Part shown: positions 63,160 through 64,000 of the stretch, piece by piece
Layout: each line of letters starts with the position of its first letter
How positions within the stretch are numbered: position 1 is the stretch's first letter
Translations under genes and position numbers: made by a program
Notes under the pieces: model-generated
What the model was told of the DNA's origin: nothing
Databases searched by the model: none
What the model saw: the letters and a program-made list of their open reading frames with translations, nothing else
DNA from: Tridacna crocea
Taxonomy: Eukaryota; Mollusca; Bivalvia; Cardiida; Cardiidae
Assembly: GCA_943736015.1 (NCBI GenBank)
Contig: OX031059.1
Coordinates: 58,043,159-58,107,158, forward strand
Length of the DNA: 64,000 bases
Direction: 5' to 3'

Positions 63160-63603
63160 AACTTGAAATTTTGTTCGAAGGCTCTCTAGCAAGACACCCC
63201 TGATCCCCAGCGTAGTACTGATGATACCCAAGAAAAACACGAGCATGTGATCTGTCGCCGTAATATGACGGAAGCAATAAAGAGGTAGGGGCGTTGAACT
63301 GACTTCGTTCATCATTGTCTGTCTTACTGAAAAAGGATGTCGGTCATCTCATCAGAGATGAACTTCCGTGGACATGAAGAGGCAACGTGCAGCTTTGGAG
63401 GAACGTCCAGAGAATACTTATTGGAGACTACATGTCATGTCATGTGCTTAGTTTTGTTGTTGTTGCTCAATTAAACAACCCCAAAGTTCTTGTATCTAAA
63501 TGGATTTTCTCCATGCAACATAAACAAATTAGAAAGGGGATACGAGGGACGAAGGATGATTCAAGCTGTAGTCATTTGATCTTCAAAATTTTAATTGTAA
63601 TCA
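63160..63603. other. Unassigned spacer
   Basis: Short frames on both strands, no domain; no repeat. Confidence 0.35.
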
Positions 63604-63832
63604 TCTTCCCTTTACCACTTAATCCCGAACTTTAACGACGCGCTCAAAGAAGGTTTTTGAAAACATTTTGGGAAAAGGAGAAAATGCTGGTAACCAGCAT
63701 TTTCTCCTTTTCCCAAAATGTTCCCATTCTTTCAGAGACAAATTTTGTTATCCGAGCTACGTTCGGTTTGTTGTCTGAAAATCCTTCCGAATAGGACAAA
63801 TCTAAACTTTTGTCGTTTGGTACAGAGTTTAA
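63604..63832 (+). mobile_element. PalA MITE copy with paired arm change
   Basis: CCCTTTACCACTTAATCCC to CGTTTGGTACAGAGTTTAA. Left arm CATTTTGGG and right arm CCCAAAATG both differ from the usual CATTGTGGG / CCCACAATG at the matching position. Confidence 0.9.
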
Positions 63833-63904
63833 GATATTTATTCATCCGATTTATTATTTAATCAAGTAAGATTGAAATGAAATGGATAAATATAACTGGA
63901 GTTT

Positions 63905-64000
63905 AAAGCTTTTGCCCAAACGTAAAATTTTAGACTCTTCCAAATTGAACGCAGCTGCAGACGACAAATCTGAAAGTAACATAAGTATAAATGAATTGAA
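63905..64000 (-). mobile_element. PalA MITE, cut by window end
   Basis: GCTTTTGCCCAAACGTAAAATTTTAGACTC and CAAATTGAACGCAG, GACGACAAATCTG match the left third of a minus copy. Confidence 0.75.

Noticed and set aside
5212-63725. Many short frames with GENAGNQHFLLFP or MLVTSIFSFSHNVF, looking like a conserved peptide family
   Set aside because: They are the two strands and frames of the PalA palindrome; the reading is interrupted by indels and extends into unrelated sequence at each site.

Overview
This is eukaryotic, AT-rich DNA packed with transposable elements. It fits a bivalve mollusc, probably a clam-like heterodont. The grounds are the repeat types: tRNA-derived SINEs whose tails carry GTTAAACACC and AATCAATCAATC, satellite-bearing elements with 156- and 165-bp units resembling bivalve pearl/HINE elements, and many short palindromic elements. 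This is a judgement from pattern memory; the species cannot be fixed from the window. I see no rRNA gene, functional tRNA gene, CRISPR array or prokaryotic gene structure, and no complete host protein gene. A faint multi-exon candidate lies at 4.8-7.9 kb.

The one large coding unit is a 6,152-bp LTR retrotransposon at 34020-40171. Its 498-bp LTRs differ at one base. It has a 4-bp target duplication, a primer site matching tRNA-Pro, and a polypurine tract. Its pol order is protease, integrase, reverse transcriptase, RNase H, which is the Gmr1-like arrangement and not the usual Ty3/gypsy order. Gag carries an early stop, a frame change inside a GA-rich tract and a damaged zinc knuckle, and a second frame change lies inside protease. 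The element sits inside an older repeat whose uninterrupted paralogue lies at 48029-48262.

Around it, about 45 copies of a ~230-bp non-autonomous element (here 'PalA') cover roughly 9 kb. PalA is bounded by TTAA and has a ~67-bp palindromic core. Several copies carry matching changes in both arms of the core. Three other families (PalB, TTAA-C, TTAA-D) also end in TTAA and often abut PalA, sharing a single TTAA. Nested insertions into SINEs and other repeats support TTAA as the target, which suggests mobilisation by a piggyBac-type transposase. No such gene is in the window.

Layout. 0-4.8 kb: hairpin repeat HpE, a hAT relic with a BED finger, mostly unique DNA. 4.8-8.5 kb: weak gene candidate with PalA and GGATCC-F copies. 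8.3-14.3 kb: satellite-bearing element SatJ1 and relics, riddled with PalA. 15-19.4 kb: SINE1, an integrase-core transposase relic, PalA cluster, second GGATCC-F. 20-24.6 kb: TIR-I element, PalA tandem cluster, SINE2. 24.7-26.2 kb: SatJ2. 28-33 kb: nested TTAA families and an interrupted SINE1. 34-40 kb: LTR element. 40.5-48.7 kb: TTAA-D, a minisatellite hairpin, nested SINE1/Oct-G, an inverted TTAA-D pair, interrupted HpE. 49.7-52.9 kb: SatJ3, a perfect 57-bp inverted repeat, Oct-G, PalB. 53-64 kb: scattered PalA, TTAA-C, SINE1 with clean target duplications, a triple HpE hairpin, Oct-G, PalB.

Many short open frames contain a recurring peptide (GENAGNQHFLLFP, or MLVTSIFSFSHNVF on the other strand). 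These are translations of the PalA palindrome and are not annotated as genes.
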